Shown piece by piece: positions 34,219-41,985 of a stretch of 64,000 nucleotides of DNA. The DNA comes from CAXQZU01 sp964228555 (GTDB lineage: Bacteria > Planctomycetota > PLA2 > JAEUHO01), in contig CAXQZU010000040.1 of assembly GCA_964228555.1 (NCBI GenBank), positions 1 through 64,000 of the forward strand. The letters run 5' to 3'. The notes below the pieces were generated by a model. That model did not search any database, was not told where the DNA came from, and saw only the letters and a program-made list of their open reading frames with translations. The translations under genes and the position numbers were made by a program. The first letter of the stretch is position 1; every line of letters begins with the position of its first letter.

Positions 34219-35894
34219 GGCGCGGCCTGCGCCCGCGGGCGGCGCACGACGACGATCGCGCGCCGCACCAGCCCGAGGGCCAGCACGGACAGGCCCAGCG
34301 CGACGGCGAGGTTCACCCACGCCCCCCACTGCACGCTGCCGTCGGGAGCGAAGCGCTTGAGCCACAGGCTGCGCACCTGCACCGCCAGCGACCAGAAGGT
34401 GACGGCGAACATGAAGATGCTGGGCAGCAGCGTGTACCAGCAGCGCCGGCCCTCCCGGTGCAGCCACACGCTCACCCCCATCAGCGTGAGCGCGGCCAGC
34501 AGCTGGTTGCTGGTGCCGAACAGGAGCCAGCCGGTCTTGTAGCCGTCGCGCCCGGCCTCCAGCAGCCACAGCCACGGCACGCCCACGGTCAGGGCCGTGG
34601 CCAGCATCGCCCCGCCACGGCCCTTCCAGCCGAACATCTCCTGCAGCAGGTAGCGGCCCAGCCGCGTCGCCACGTCCAGCGTGTCGAAGATGAAGGTGCT
34701 GAAGGCCATCGCCCCGAAGGTGGTCGCGAAGAGCACCGCATGGTCGCCGGCGAACACGCCGATGCAACGCGCGATGCCCTGCGCGTAGATGTCGCCCGGC
34801 GGCTGTCCCTTCGCCGGCACGGCGATCATCACGGTGGCCAGCGCGATGACGGCCACGAAGCCTTCCAGCAGCATCGCGCCGTAGCCCACCGGGTGGCTGT
34901 GGCTCTCGCGCGCCAGCTGCTTGCTGGTGGTGCCCGAGCACACCAGCCCGTGGAAGCCGCTGCAGGCGCCGCAGGCGATGGTCACGAACAGGAAGGGCAG
35001 CAGCGCGCCCTCCCAGCCCACCAGCGCCACGCCCTCGCGCACGGCCGGGGCCTGCACCTCGAAGCCGCCCAGCAGCACGCCCAGCGTGCCCACCGCCAGC
35101 ACGAGGTAGAGCACGAAGCCGCCCAGGTAGCCGCGCGGCTGCAGCAGCGCCCACACCGGCGTGAGCGAGGCGAGGAAGCAGTAGGCAAGGATGAGGCCCG
35201 CCCACGTCCCGTGGGGCAGCAGCATCAGCGTCGAGGCCTCCGTGCCCAGCCACACCAGCGCCAGCGTGGCGGGCACGAACACCAGCGTCAGCAGCCACAG
35301 CGGCGGCTGCAGGAAGCGCTGCAGCAGGCCCATCACCACGGCCAGCCCGAGGTAGGCGGTGGCCGCGAAGGCCACCGCGCCCCCCTGGACGTAGGTGCTC
35401 TCGCCGCCCGCCTCGCCCACGCGCGCCGTGAGCGTCGCGGCCGTGATGTCGGTGAAGGCCAGGATCACGTACACCAGCGCCAGCCAGATGAAGCCCAGCA
35501 AGGCGCGGTGCGCGCCCTCGCCCAGGTGCTCGCGCACGATCTCGGCCACCGAGGCGGCCTTGTGCCGGATGCTGGCCACCAGCGACACGAAGTCGTGCAC
35601 CGCACCGATGAAGACCACGCCCAGCCCGATCCACAGCAGGCAGGGCAGCCAGCCGAACTGCTGGCAGGCGAGGATGGGCCCCGCGATGGGCCCGGCCGCG
35701 GCGATGGCGCTGAAGTGCTCGCCCAGCAGGTAGAAGGGCCGGGTGGGCACGAAGTCCACGCCGTCTTGCTGCGTGACGGCCGGCGTCGCGCGCCGGTCGT
35801 CGAGGTCCAGCTGCCGAGCCACGAAGCGCCCGTAGAGGGTGTAGCCCAGGGCGAGGAAGGCCAGCATGCCCAGCACGAGGAGCGGCAGGCTCAT
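34215..35894 (-). CDS. cstA: Carbon starvation protein CstA family transporter
   Basis: The 559-residue protein has roughly sixteen membrane helices and the CstA signature AAAGPIAGPILACQQFGWLPCLLW (seen ~residues 67-90). CSGFHGLVCSGTTSKQL and a C-terminal TSNQLLAALTLM also match. CstA/BtsT proteins import peptides or pyruvate. The short form here (E. coli CstA is about 700) resembles BtsT-like or truncated members. On the minus strand TACCGT ends eight bases before ATG 35894. The ATG at 35918 is less likely because the first membrane helix begins right after 35894. Confidence 0.9.
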   Translation of the reverse strand: MSLPLLVLGMLAFLALGYTLYGRFVARQLDLDDRRATPAVTQQDGVDFVPTRPFYLLGEHFSAIAAAGPIAGPILACQQFGWLPCLLWIGLGVVFIGAVHDFVSLVASIRHKAASVAEIVREHLGEGAHRALLGFIWLALVYVILAFTDITAATLTARVGEAGGESTYVQGGAVAFAATAYLGLAVVMGLLQRFLQPPLWLLTLVFVPATLALVWLGTEASTLMLLPHGTWAGLILAYCFLASLTPVWALLQPRGYLGGFVLYLVLAVGTLGVLLGGFEVQAPAVREGVALVGWEGALLPFLFVTIACGACSGFHGLVCSGTTSKQLARESHSHPVGYGAMLLEGFVAVIALATVMIAVPAKGQPPGDIYAQGIARCIGVFAGDHAVLFATTFGAMAFSTFIFDTLDVATRLGRYLLQEMFGWKGRGGAMLATALTVGVPWLWLLEAGRDGYKTGWLLFGTSNQLLAALTLMGVSVWLHREGRRCWYTLLPSIFMFAVTFWSLAVQVRSLWLKRFAPDGSVQWGAWVNLAVALGLSVLALGLVRRAIVVVRRPRAQAAP

Positions 35895-35985
35895 GGGCGC
35901 CCACGGTACGCAGGGCACGCGCGGGGCGGTAGCAGCGCGCGGACGCCCTCCACGGGGCTGGCGCAGGCCCGGCGGCGCAGCCCGG

Positions 35986-37158
35986 TCACAGGCGGCGCAA
36001 GGCCTCCACGGGCTTGAGGCGCGAGGCGCGCCAGGCCGGGACGATGCCGCCCAGCACGCCCAGCGCCATCGCGATGAGCACCGCCGTGAGCAGCAGGCCG
36101 GCGTCCACGCGGAAGGCGAAGCTGGTCTCGGTGAAGGTGTTCCAGTTCATGGTGCCGGTCTCGAGGCCGTCCAGCGGCAGCACCAGCAGGCAGCCCAGCA
36201 GGCCGCCGGCCAGGCCGATCAAGGCCGCCTCCACCAGGAAGGCCAGCATCACGGAGTGCGCCGGGAAGCCCACGGAGCGCAGGATGCCCACCTCGCGCGT
36301 GCGCGCGCCGATCGAGGCCAGCATGGTGTTGGTGGCGCCCAGCACGGCCGCGGTGCCCAGCACGGCCGTGAGGAAGGCCCCCAGGAAGAACAGCACGCCG
36401 CCCAGCACCTGCGTCTGCGACGCGAAGTACGCGCGCTCCCCCACCACCTTGCTGCCCACCTGCTTGTCGTCCTCCAGCTCGCGGGACACCGCCGGCAGGT
36501 CCGTGCCCGGCTGGATGCGGGCCACGACACGCTGGAAGAAGTCGCGCTTGAGGGCGTCGCGCAGGTTGATCACGTCGCCCCAGATCTCGCTGCGGTAGGC
36601 GCCGTCGTACTCGAACAGGCCGACCACCCGGAAGTCGGTGGTGTTGACGCGCAGCACCTGCCCGAGGCCGCAGTCGGCGATGCGGCGGCTCACCGGCACG
36701 CCCACCACCACCTCGTTGCTGCCGAAGGCCAGCATGCGGCCGGCCACGATGCGGAAGCGCTCGCCGTGCACGGCGAGGCTGGCCTCCTCGATGCCACGCA
36801 CGGGCACGTTCACCTGGCCCGAGCGGTCGGCGCGCTCGAGGTAGAGCGCCAGGTAGGACTCGCCCGCGGCGACGGCCTGCCCCTCCGCGTCGCGCAGGAT
36901 CTCGGGCCGCTCCTTCTTGATCAGCTGCACCCGCTCGTACGGGATGCCGCTCTCGCCCTCGCTGGTGGCCCCCGGACGCAGGTAGATGGCGATGTCGTCG
37001 CTGCCGGTCTCGGCCAGCAGCACCGCAAAGCCATTGCGCAGCGCGAACACGCCGCACAGCACGGCCACGGTCATGGCGATGCCCAGCGCGCTGAACAGCG
37101 CCGAGGACCAGCGCACGGCCAGGCTGCGCAGGGGGTAGGACCAGGGCACGAGGCGCAT
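35986..37158 (-). CDS. ABC transporter permease, MacB/FtsX/LolC-type (second permease)
   Basis: The 390-residue protein has one N-terminal membrane helix (~20-42), a large extracytoplasmic domain (~43-255) and three C-terminal helices. The last region holds ASIGARTREVGILRSVGF, the FtsX-family coupling-helix segment, and ends in a conserved PAWRASRLKPVEALR. Such permeases work as pairs with a LolD/MacB ATPase to move lipoproteins, drugs or peptides across the envelope. The start overlaps the upstream permease's stop as TGATG. It is the last gene of a four-gene exporter set. Confidence 0.85.
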   Translation of the reverse strand: MRLVPWSYPLRSLAVRWSSALFSALGIAMTVAVLCGVFALRNGFAVLLAETGSDDIAIYLRPGATSEGESGIPYERVQLIKKERPEILRDAEGQAVAAGESYLALYLERADRSGQVNVPVRGIEEASLAVHGERFRIVAGRMLAFGSNEVVVGVPVSRRIADCGLGQVLRVNTTDFRVVGLFEYDGAYRSEIWGDVINLRDALKRDFFQRVVARIQPGTDLPAVSRELEDDKQVGSKVVGERAYFASQTQVLGGVLFFLGAFLTAVLGTAAVLGATNTMLASIGARTREVGILRSVGFPAHSVMLAFLVEAALIGLAGGLLGCLLVLPLDGLETGTMNWNTFTETSFAFRVDAGLLLTAVLIAMALGVLGGIVPAWRASRLKPVEALRRL

Positions 37159-38327
37159 CAGGTACGCAGCGCCTCCACCGCCTTGAGCCGCCGGGCTGCC
37201 AGCGCCGGGACCATGCCGGCCAGCACGGCCATGCCCACGCTCAGCAGGCTCGCCAGCACGAAGGTGTCCGCGCTGACGAAGTACTGCGGGATGAACGTGC
37301 CGAAGGCGAGGCGGAAGGGTTCCTGCGTCACCCACGCCAGCGCCAGGCCCAGGCCCGAGCCCAGCGCGACCAGCATCAGCGCCTCCCCCACGTAGAGCCG
37401 CGCGGGCACGCGGTCCGGGAAGCCCAGGGCCTTGAGGATGCCCATGGTGCGGGTGCGCTCGCGGGCAGCCAGCGTCATGGTGTTGATCACGCCGAACACC
37501 AAGGCCACGAGCACCGCGCCGCCGATCAGGCCCAGGAAGGTCGGCAGGTTGCCCAGCATGCTGATGAAGCCCGCCTGGAAGGCCGCTTCCGTCTGGGTGC
37601 GCGTGCGCTGCGGGCCGCGCTCGAAGCGCGCGTCGATGGCCGCCGACACGTCCTCGCCGCGCACGCCATCGCCCAGCCGCACGAGGTAGACGCTGGTGCC
37701 CCGCGGCCCGAACGCCTCGCCACGCTCCAGCGTCTCGTCCATGTAGGACCAGTGGAAGTACATCGTCTGCTCGTCCACGTTGGGCTTCGTGGAGGCGTAG
37801 ATGCCGCACACCGTGAAGGTCCAGGGGCCGCCGTCCACGCGCGGGTAGATGGTGCCGCGCAGCGGCACCTGGTCGCCCACCTTGAGGCCCTTGGACTGCG
37901 CCACGAGCCGGCCGATGATGCAGCCGCGCTTGTCCTCCATCCAGGCCCGGGCCTGCGCCGGGTCCAGCTGCACCTCGGGGTAGCTGCTGAGCAAGGCCTG
38001 CGGATCGCAGCCGAACTGCGGCTCGGGGGCGTCCTTGCCCGGGTAGAGGCCGCCGAACCACGTGAAGCGCGTCACCGACTCCACGCCCGGCGTCTCGCCG
38101 ATGCCGTCGATGTACTGCGCGGTCGTGGGCAGCGACTGGAACAGGCTCACGGCGCTGCCCACCACGATGCGGTTGGCGGCCACCGCCTTCACCGCGGCCT
38201 CGAGGCTGGTGACGATCGAGGTCAGGAAGCAGAACAGGAAGATGCCCACCATCAGGGCCAGCACCGTCAGCAGCGACCGCACGGGGTGCTGCAGCAGGTG
38301 ACGGACGGTGAGGCCCTGCAGGGTCAC
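37158..38327 (-). CDS. ABC transporter permease, MacB/FtsX/LolC-type (first permease)
   Basis: The 389-residue protein has the same layout as the next permease: N-terminal helix (~16-38), periplasmic MacB-PCD-like domain (~40-250, with FTWFGGLYPGKD and GGPWTFTVCGIY), then three helices. The coupling segment is TLAARERTRTMGILKALGF and the C-terminus is PALAARRLKAVEALR. The two permeases are different in sequence, so a heterodimer like LolC/LolE is inferred. GTG 38327 overlaps the ATPase stop as GTGA. Confidence 0.85.
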   Translation of the reverse strand: MTLQGLTVRHLLQHPVRSLLTVLALMVGIFLFCFLTSIVTSLEAAVKAVAANRIVVGSAVSLFQSLPTTAQYIDGIGETPGVESVTRFTWFGGLYPGKDAPEPQFGCDPQALLSSYPEVQLDPAQARAWMEDKRGCIIGRLVAQSKGLKVGDQVPLRGTIYPRVDGGPWTFTVCGIYASTKPNVDEQTMYFHWSYMDETLERGEAFGPRGTSVYLVRLGDGVRGEDVSAAIDARFERGPQRTRTQTEAAFQAGFISMLGNLPTFLGLIGGAVLVALVFGVINTMTLAARERTRTMGILKALGFPDRVPARLYVGEALMLVALGSGLGLALAWVTQEPFRLAFGTFIPQYFVSADTFVLASLLSVGMAVLAGMVPALAARRLKAVEALRT

Positions 38328-39049
38328 CGGGCCTCGCTGCCGGGGGCACCCTGGGCCACCAGCACGCCCTTGTCCAGGTGCAGCGTGCGCGTGGCCCGGT
38401 CGGAGGCCCGCTGGTCGTGGGTCACCATCACCACCGTGGTGCGGTTCGTGCGACCCAGCTCCTGCAGGATGCCCAGCACCTGCTCGGCGCTGCTGCGGTC
38501 GAGGTCGCCCGTGGGCTCGTCGCACAGCAGCACCGTGGGGTCCATCGCCATGGCACGCGCGATGGCCACCCGCTGCTCCTGGCCGCCAGAGAGCTGCTTG
38601 GGCCGGTGGTCGGCGCGGTCCGACAGCCCCACGATCTCGAGCGCGAACAGGGCCTGCTCCCGGCGCTGCTTGCGCGACAGCGGCGTGAGCATCAGGGGCA
38701 GCTCCACGTTCTCCAGCGCCGTCAGCACGGGCAGCAGGTTGAAGGCCTGGAACACGAAGCACACGTGGCGCGCGCGCCACGCGCTGAGCGCATCCCCGCG
38801 CAACGCGCCCACGTCCGTGCCGGCCACCTCGATGCGGCCTGCATCGGCCGTGTCCAGCCCGCCGATCAGGTTGAGGATGGTGCTCTTGCCGGAGCCGGAA
38901 GGCCCCATCAGCGCGAGGAACTCGCCCGCAGCCACCTCGAGGTCCATGCCCTCGAGGATCTGCAGGTCCTGCCCGCCACGGCGGTAGGACTTGCTCACGC
39001 CCGTCATGCGGATGACCGGGCCGTCAGGACGCGGGTCTCGCCCAGCCAT
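38324..39049 (-). CDS. ABC transporter ATP-binding protein, LolD/MacB type
   Basis: The 241-residue ATPase has Walker A GPSGSGKST (~residues 49-57), Q-loop FVFQAFNLLP, signature LSGGQEQRVAIARA (~154-167), Walker B LLCDEPTGDLD and the H-loop MVTHD. The 'PTGDLD' and 'AFNLLP' segments are characteristic of the LolD/MacB/FtsE group. A GAGGAGG Shine-Dalgarno sequence five bases before ATG 39049 fixes the start. The 82-base gap to the adaptor gene upstream is short enough for one operon. Confidence 0.9.
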   Translation of the reverse strand: MAGRDPRPDGPVIRMTGVSKSYRRGGQDLQILEGMDLEVAAGEFLALMGPSGSGKSTILNLIGGLDTADAGRIEVAGTDVGALRGDALSAWRARHVCFVFQAFNLLPVLTALENVELPLMLTPLSRKQRREQALFALEIVGLSDRADHRPKQLSGGQEQRVAIARAMAMDPTVLLCDEPTGDLDRSSAEQVLGILQELGRTNRTTVVMVTHDQRASDRATRTLHLDKGVLVAQGAPGSEAR

Positions 39050-39131
39050 GCGGGCCTCCTCGGGGGTGGCCGAAGCGTAGCCGCGCGGCCGGCCCGGGCC
39101 AGCGGGGCCGCGGCGAGCGGGCGGCGGCCGC

Positions 39132-40559
39132 CTAGCGGCCCGCGGAGACGGGCTCCCCGTCGCCCAGGGAAGGGTCCGGGTCCAGCACGACCACCTCGCC
39201 CCCCGCGAGGCCCGACTGCACCACGACCTGCCCGTCCCGCACCTCGCCGCAGGTGACGCGCACCGAGCGGGCCACGCCCTCGCGCACCACGAACACCACG
39301 TCCCCCGCGGGACGGCGCAGCACCGCCGAGGCGGGCACGGTGACGGTGGCCGTCGTCGCCGCATCGGTCGCGCCCTGCGCCGCCGAGAGGAAGCCCACCT
39401 GCCCGGCCATGTCGGGACGCGCCAGCGGGGGACGCTGGCGGAAGGCCACGCGCACCTCCACCGTGCCCTTGGCACGATCGGCCCGCGGCCAGATCTTGCG
39501 CACCACGCCAGGCCAGGCGGTGTCGGGCTGCGCGTCCAGCCGGATGCTGGCTTCCTGGCCCTCCGCCACGCGGCCCAGCCGCCGCTCGTTGAGCTCCACT
39601 TGCATCTCGAAGGACTCGGGATCCACCAGCGTGAGCACCGAGCCCTTGCTGTTCTGGCCGCCACCGGTGGGCGCGATCACCTCGCCCCTCTCGGCATCCT
39701 TGCGGATCACGAGCCCGCGGAAGGGCGCCCGGATGCGGGTCTTCTCCACCTGGATGGCGGCGGCCTCGGCCGCGCGCGCAGCCACGCGCACCTGCGACTC
39801 GGCCACCGTGGCCTCGGCCTCGCGGCGCGCGATCTCGGCCTTCCAGGCGCTGGCTTGCGCACGGTGGGCCTCCACGCGCGCCAGCGCCGCCTCCAGCGCC
39901 CGGGCGGCAGCGCGCGCCTGGGCCTCCAGCCGGTCGAGCGCATCGGCGGAGTAGGCGTGCGGAACCAGCGGGCGCGTGCGCTCCACCTCCCGCCGCAGCC
40001 GGCTGGAGGACTCGCGCGCCTCCTCGGCCAGCTCGTCGAGCACGCGGCGATCGGAGTCCAGGCGGGGCAGCTCCAGCTGCGCGGCTGCGACCGCCGCATG
40101 GGCCTGCGCCACCTGCGCCTGCGCGCTGGCCAGCCGCTCGCGTGCCTCCTGCTCCTGGGCCTCGAGGTCGTCGGACTGCACCCGCGCCACCACCGCGCCC
40201 GCCTCGACGATGTCGCCCTCCTGTGCGTTGAGCTCCACCAGCCGCCCGCTGATCACCGAGGCCAGCGAGGCCTGCCGGTCGGCCACCACGTAGCCGTTGG
40301 CGGCCACGTCGCCCTCGCGCACCGCGCCGGGCACCAGCTTGCGGGCCAGGCCGGTCTTGACGGCCCGGCCCGCACCGGCCGAGGGCGCGCCGCTGCCGAA
40401 GAACCGGTCGCGCATCAGCCAGCCCGTGCCGGCCAGCAGCAGCAGCACCACCAGCCACAGCGGGCTGGGCCCGCCGAGTCGCCGGCCCACGGGCCCGTCG
40501 CCACGCTCGATGCGCAGGCGCGAGATGTCGGCAGCAGGCTTGGGTCCCGGCGCGGCCAC
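39132..40559 (-). CDS. Periplasmic adaptor (HlyD/MacA family) of an ABC exporter
   Basis: The 475-residue protein has a short cytoplasmic tail and one membrane helix (~residues 33-49). A lipoyl half (SGRLVELNAQEGDIVEAGAVVARV, seen as ~104-127) precedes a long alpha-helical hairpin (~130-260). A second lipoyl half (IRAPFRGLVIRKDAERGEVI) and beta-barrel domains complete the family order. Membrane-fusion proteins of this kind link MacB-type ABC transporters to an outer-membrane channel, and the ATPase and two permeases follow. No TolC-like gene is in the window. GTG 40559 is fixed by TAGGCT six bases upstream. Confidence 0.85.
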   Translation of the reverse strand: MAAPGPKPAADISRLRIERGDGPVGRRLGGPSPLWLVVLLLLAGTGWLMRDRFFGSGAPSAGAGRAVKTGLARKLVPGAVREGDVAANGYVVADRQASLASVISGRLVELNAQEGDIVEAGAVVARVQSDDLEAQEQEARERLASAQAQVAQAHAAVAAAQLELPRLDSDRRVLDELAEEARESSSRLRREVERTRPLVPHAYSADALDRLEAQARAAARALEAALARVEAHRAQASAWKAEIARREAEATVAESQVRVAARAAEAAAIQVEKTRIRAPFRGLVIRKDAERGEVIAPTGGGQNSKGSVLTLVDPESFEMQVELNERRLGRVAEGQEASIRLDAQPDTAWPGVVRKIWPRADRAKGTVEVRVAFRQRPPLARPDMAGQVGFLSAAQGATDAATTATVTVPASAVLRRPAGDVVFVVREGVARSVRVTCGEVRDGQVVVQSGLAGGEVVVLDPDPSLGDGEPVSAGR

Positions 40560-40565
40560 GGGCCT

Positions 40566-40571
40566 AGCCTA
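40566..40571 (-). promoter_or_regulatory. -10-like TAGGCT, leaderless start of the ABC-exporter unit
   Basis: On the minus strand TAGGCT is followed by six bases and GTG 40559. It probably drives the adaptor and the three ABC genes. Confidence 0.5.
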
Positions 40572-40709
40572 GCGGGCAAGGCTCGGCGTGCCCTGCAGAG
40601 GCGAGGCGCCGGCCCTTGGCGAGGGCCCTTGGCGCGGCCCACGAGGGCCGCCGTGCCTGGCGCGGCCCCATCGTTGACGGGCCCGGCCGTCGTCGGCGAT
40701 GCTGCGCGC

Positions 40710-41780
40710 ATGAGCCCCATCCACCCGCGCCGCCGCTCCTGTCCTGCCCCTCGCAGCCCGCGCCACGCGGCCCTGGCCTGCCTCGTGCTCGTCGTGGCCT
40801 CCAGCGCCGGCTGCGCCCGCGCACGCACCACGTCCCCGGCCGTGGCGCCGGCGGTTCCTGCGGCCGTGCCGGCCCCGGCCCCCGCAGCGGCCGCGCCGCG
40901 CATGGTGCTGCGTCATGGCCAGAGCGGGCGCGAGGTGCCGTGGTCCACCGTGGAGTCGCTGGTGCAGCGCAGCGACGTGATCTTCTTCGGCGAGTACCAC
41001 GACGACCGTGCGGGCGCCGAGTTCGAGCGTCGCCTCTGGGAACAGCTCTCCACGCAGCGGGGCCGGGGCGCGCGTCCCGCCACGCTCGCCATGGAGTTCA
41101 TCGAGCGGGACACGCAGCCCGTGCTGGACGCCTACCTGGCCGGCACGCTGCCCGAGGCCGAGTTCGTCAAGCAGGCCCGCCAGGGCCCCGGCTACGCCGC
41201 GGCTCACCGTCCGCTGGTGGAGCACGCCAAGGCCGTGGGCCGGCCGGTGATCGCGGCCAATGCGCCTCGCCCGCTGGTCACCGCCTACCGCAAGCAGGCC
41301 GCTCCCTACGCCGAGTGGCTCGCCACGCTCACCGACGCCCAGCGTGGCTCGCTGCCGCGCAGCACCAGCACGCCCGACGACGCCTACAAGGCCCGCTTCC
41401 TCGGGCTGATGGGCGGCGAGCGCGGCAACGCCATCTTCAAGGCGCAAGCCCTGTGGGACGACGCCATGGCCGAGGCCGTGGCCGACCGCCGCGAGGCGCA
41501 CCCCGCCGAGCGCGTGCTGCTGGTGGTGGGCGCCTTCCACGTGCAGGGCCGGCTGGGCACCATCACCAAGTTCCGCGAGCGACGTCCCGGCGACCGCATC
41601 GCGGTGATCGCGATGGCCTACGGCGAGGACGAGGCCCTGCGCCTGCCCGAGGACATGCGCGGCGAGGCAGACCTCGTGCTGGTGGTGCCCAAGCCGCCGT
41701 CGCGGCCGGCGCCCGCCAAGCACCCGCCGGCGGTGCCCAAGGCGCCCGCCGCGCCCGCGCAGGCCGCGCCCCAGCCCTGA
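40710..41780 (+). CDS. ChaN-family (haem-binding-like) lipoprotein
   Basis: The 356-residue protein has a lipoprotein signal (VASSAGC, Cys at ~residue 35) and a Pro/Ala linker. The ChaN domain follows (~95-320), with VIFFGEYHDDRAG, AMEFIERDTQPVLDAYL and VVGAFHVQGRLG. ChaN of Campylobacter is an iron-regulated lipoprotein that binds haem, and the wider family (DUF399/TIKI-like fold) may include peptidases. The conserved glutamate/histidine residues are kept. A Pro/Ala-rich C-terminal tail is extra. GATGCT lies five bases before ATG 40710 and could be a weaker -10. A 6-bp hairpin at 41793-41808 may terminate it. Confidence 0.75.
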   Translation: MSPIHPRRRSCPAPRSPRHAALACLVLVVASSAGCARARTTSPAVAPAVPAAVPAPAPAAAAPRMVLRHGQSGREVPWSTVESLVQRSDVIFFGEYHDDRAGAEFERRLWEQLSTQRGRGARPATLAMEFIERDTQPVLDAYLAGTLPEAEFVKQARQGPGYAAAHRPLVEHAKAVGRPVIAANAPRPLVTAYRKQAAPYAEWLATLTDAQRGSLPRSTSTPDDAYKARFLGLMGGERGNAIFKAQALWDDAMAEAVADRREAHPAERVLLVVGAFHVQGRLGTITKFRERRPGDRIAVIAMAYGEDEALRLPEDMRGEADLVLVVPKPPSRPAPAKHPPAVPKAPAAPAQAAPQP

Positions 41781-41813
41781 GGCGCCCGCCGCGGCGCGCC
41801 ATCGCGCCCTTCG

Positions 41814-41842
41814 TTGACCCCCCACGGGGAGGCGTCTAGTCT
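41814..41842 (+). promoter_or_regulatory. Sigma-70-type promoter of tRNA-Met
   Basis: TTGACC (41814-41819) is separated by 17 bases from TAGTCT (41837-41842). The tRNA begins 17 bases after the -10 element. This is one of the clearest promoters in the window. Confidence 0.75.
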
Positions 41843-41858
41843 GCCCCCTCGCACGCGT

Positions 41859-41935
41859 GGCGGCGTAGCTCAGCTGGTTAGAGCGCGGGCTTCATAAGCC
41901 TGAGGTCACTGGTTCAAGTCCAGTCGCCGCTACCA
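41859..41935 (+). tRNA. tRNA-Met (CAT), elongator type
   Basis: The 77-base gene folds as a cloverleaf with encoded CCA. The acceptor GGCGGCG pairs with CGCCGCT, leaving a G1-U72 wobble. The D arm is GCTCAGCTGGTTAGAGC, the anticodon stem CGGGC/GCCTG carries loop TTCATAA, and the T arm is CTGG-TTCAAGT-CCAG. It lacks the C1-A72 mismatch of initiators. tRNA-Ile with lysidine at C34 also has CAT and cannot be excluded from sequence alone. Confidence 0.9.
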
Positions 41936-41985
41936 CTCCCCCACGCAGCCGCAGCAGGCCTGGCGTGCCGGCGGTCCCGCGCAGC

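Noticed and set aside
41859..41935. G1-U72 pair in tRNA-Met taken as a sign of a broken or initiator tRNA
   Set aside because: All other stems are sound and CCA is encoded. An initiator would have an unpaired position 1-72 and a three-GC anticodon stem; a wobble pair is acceptable in an elongator.
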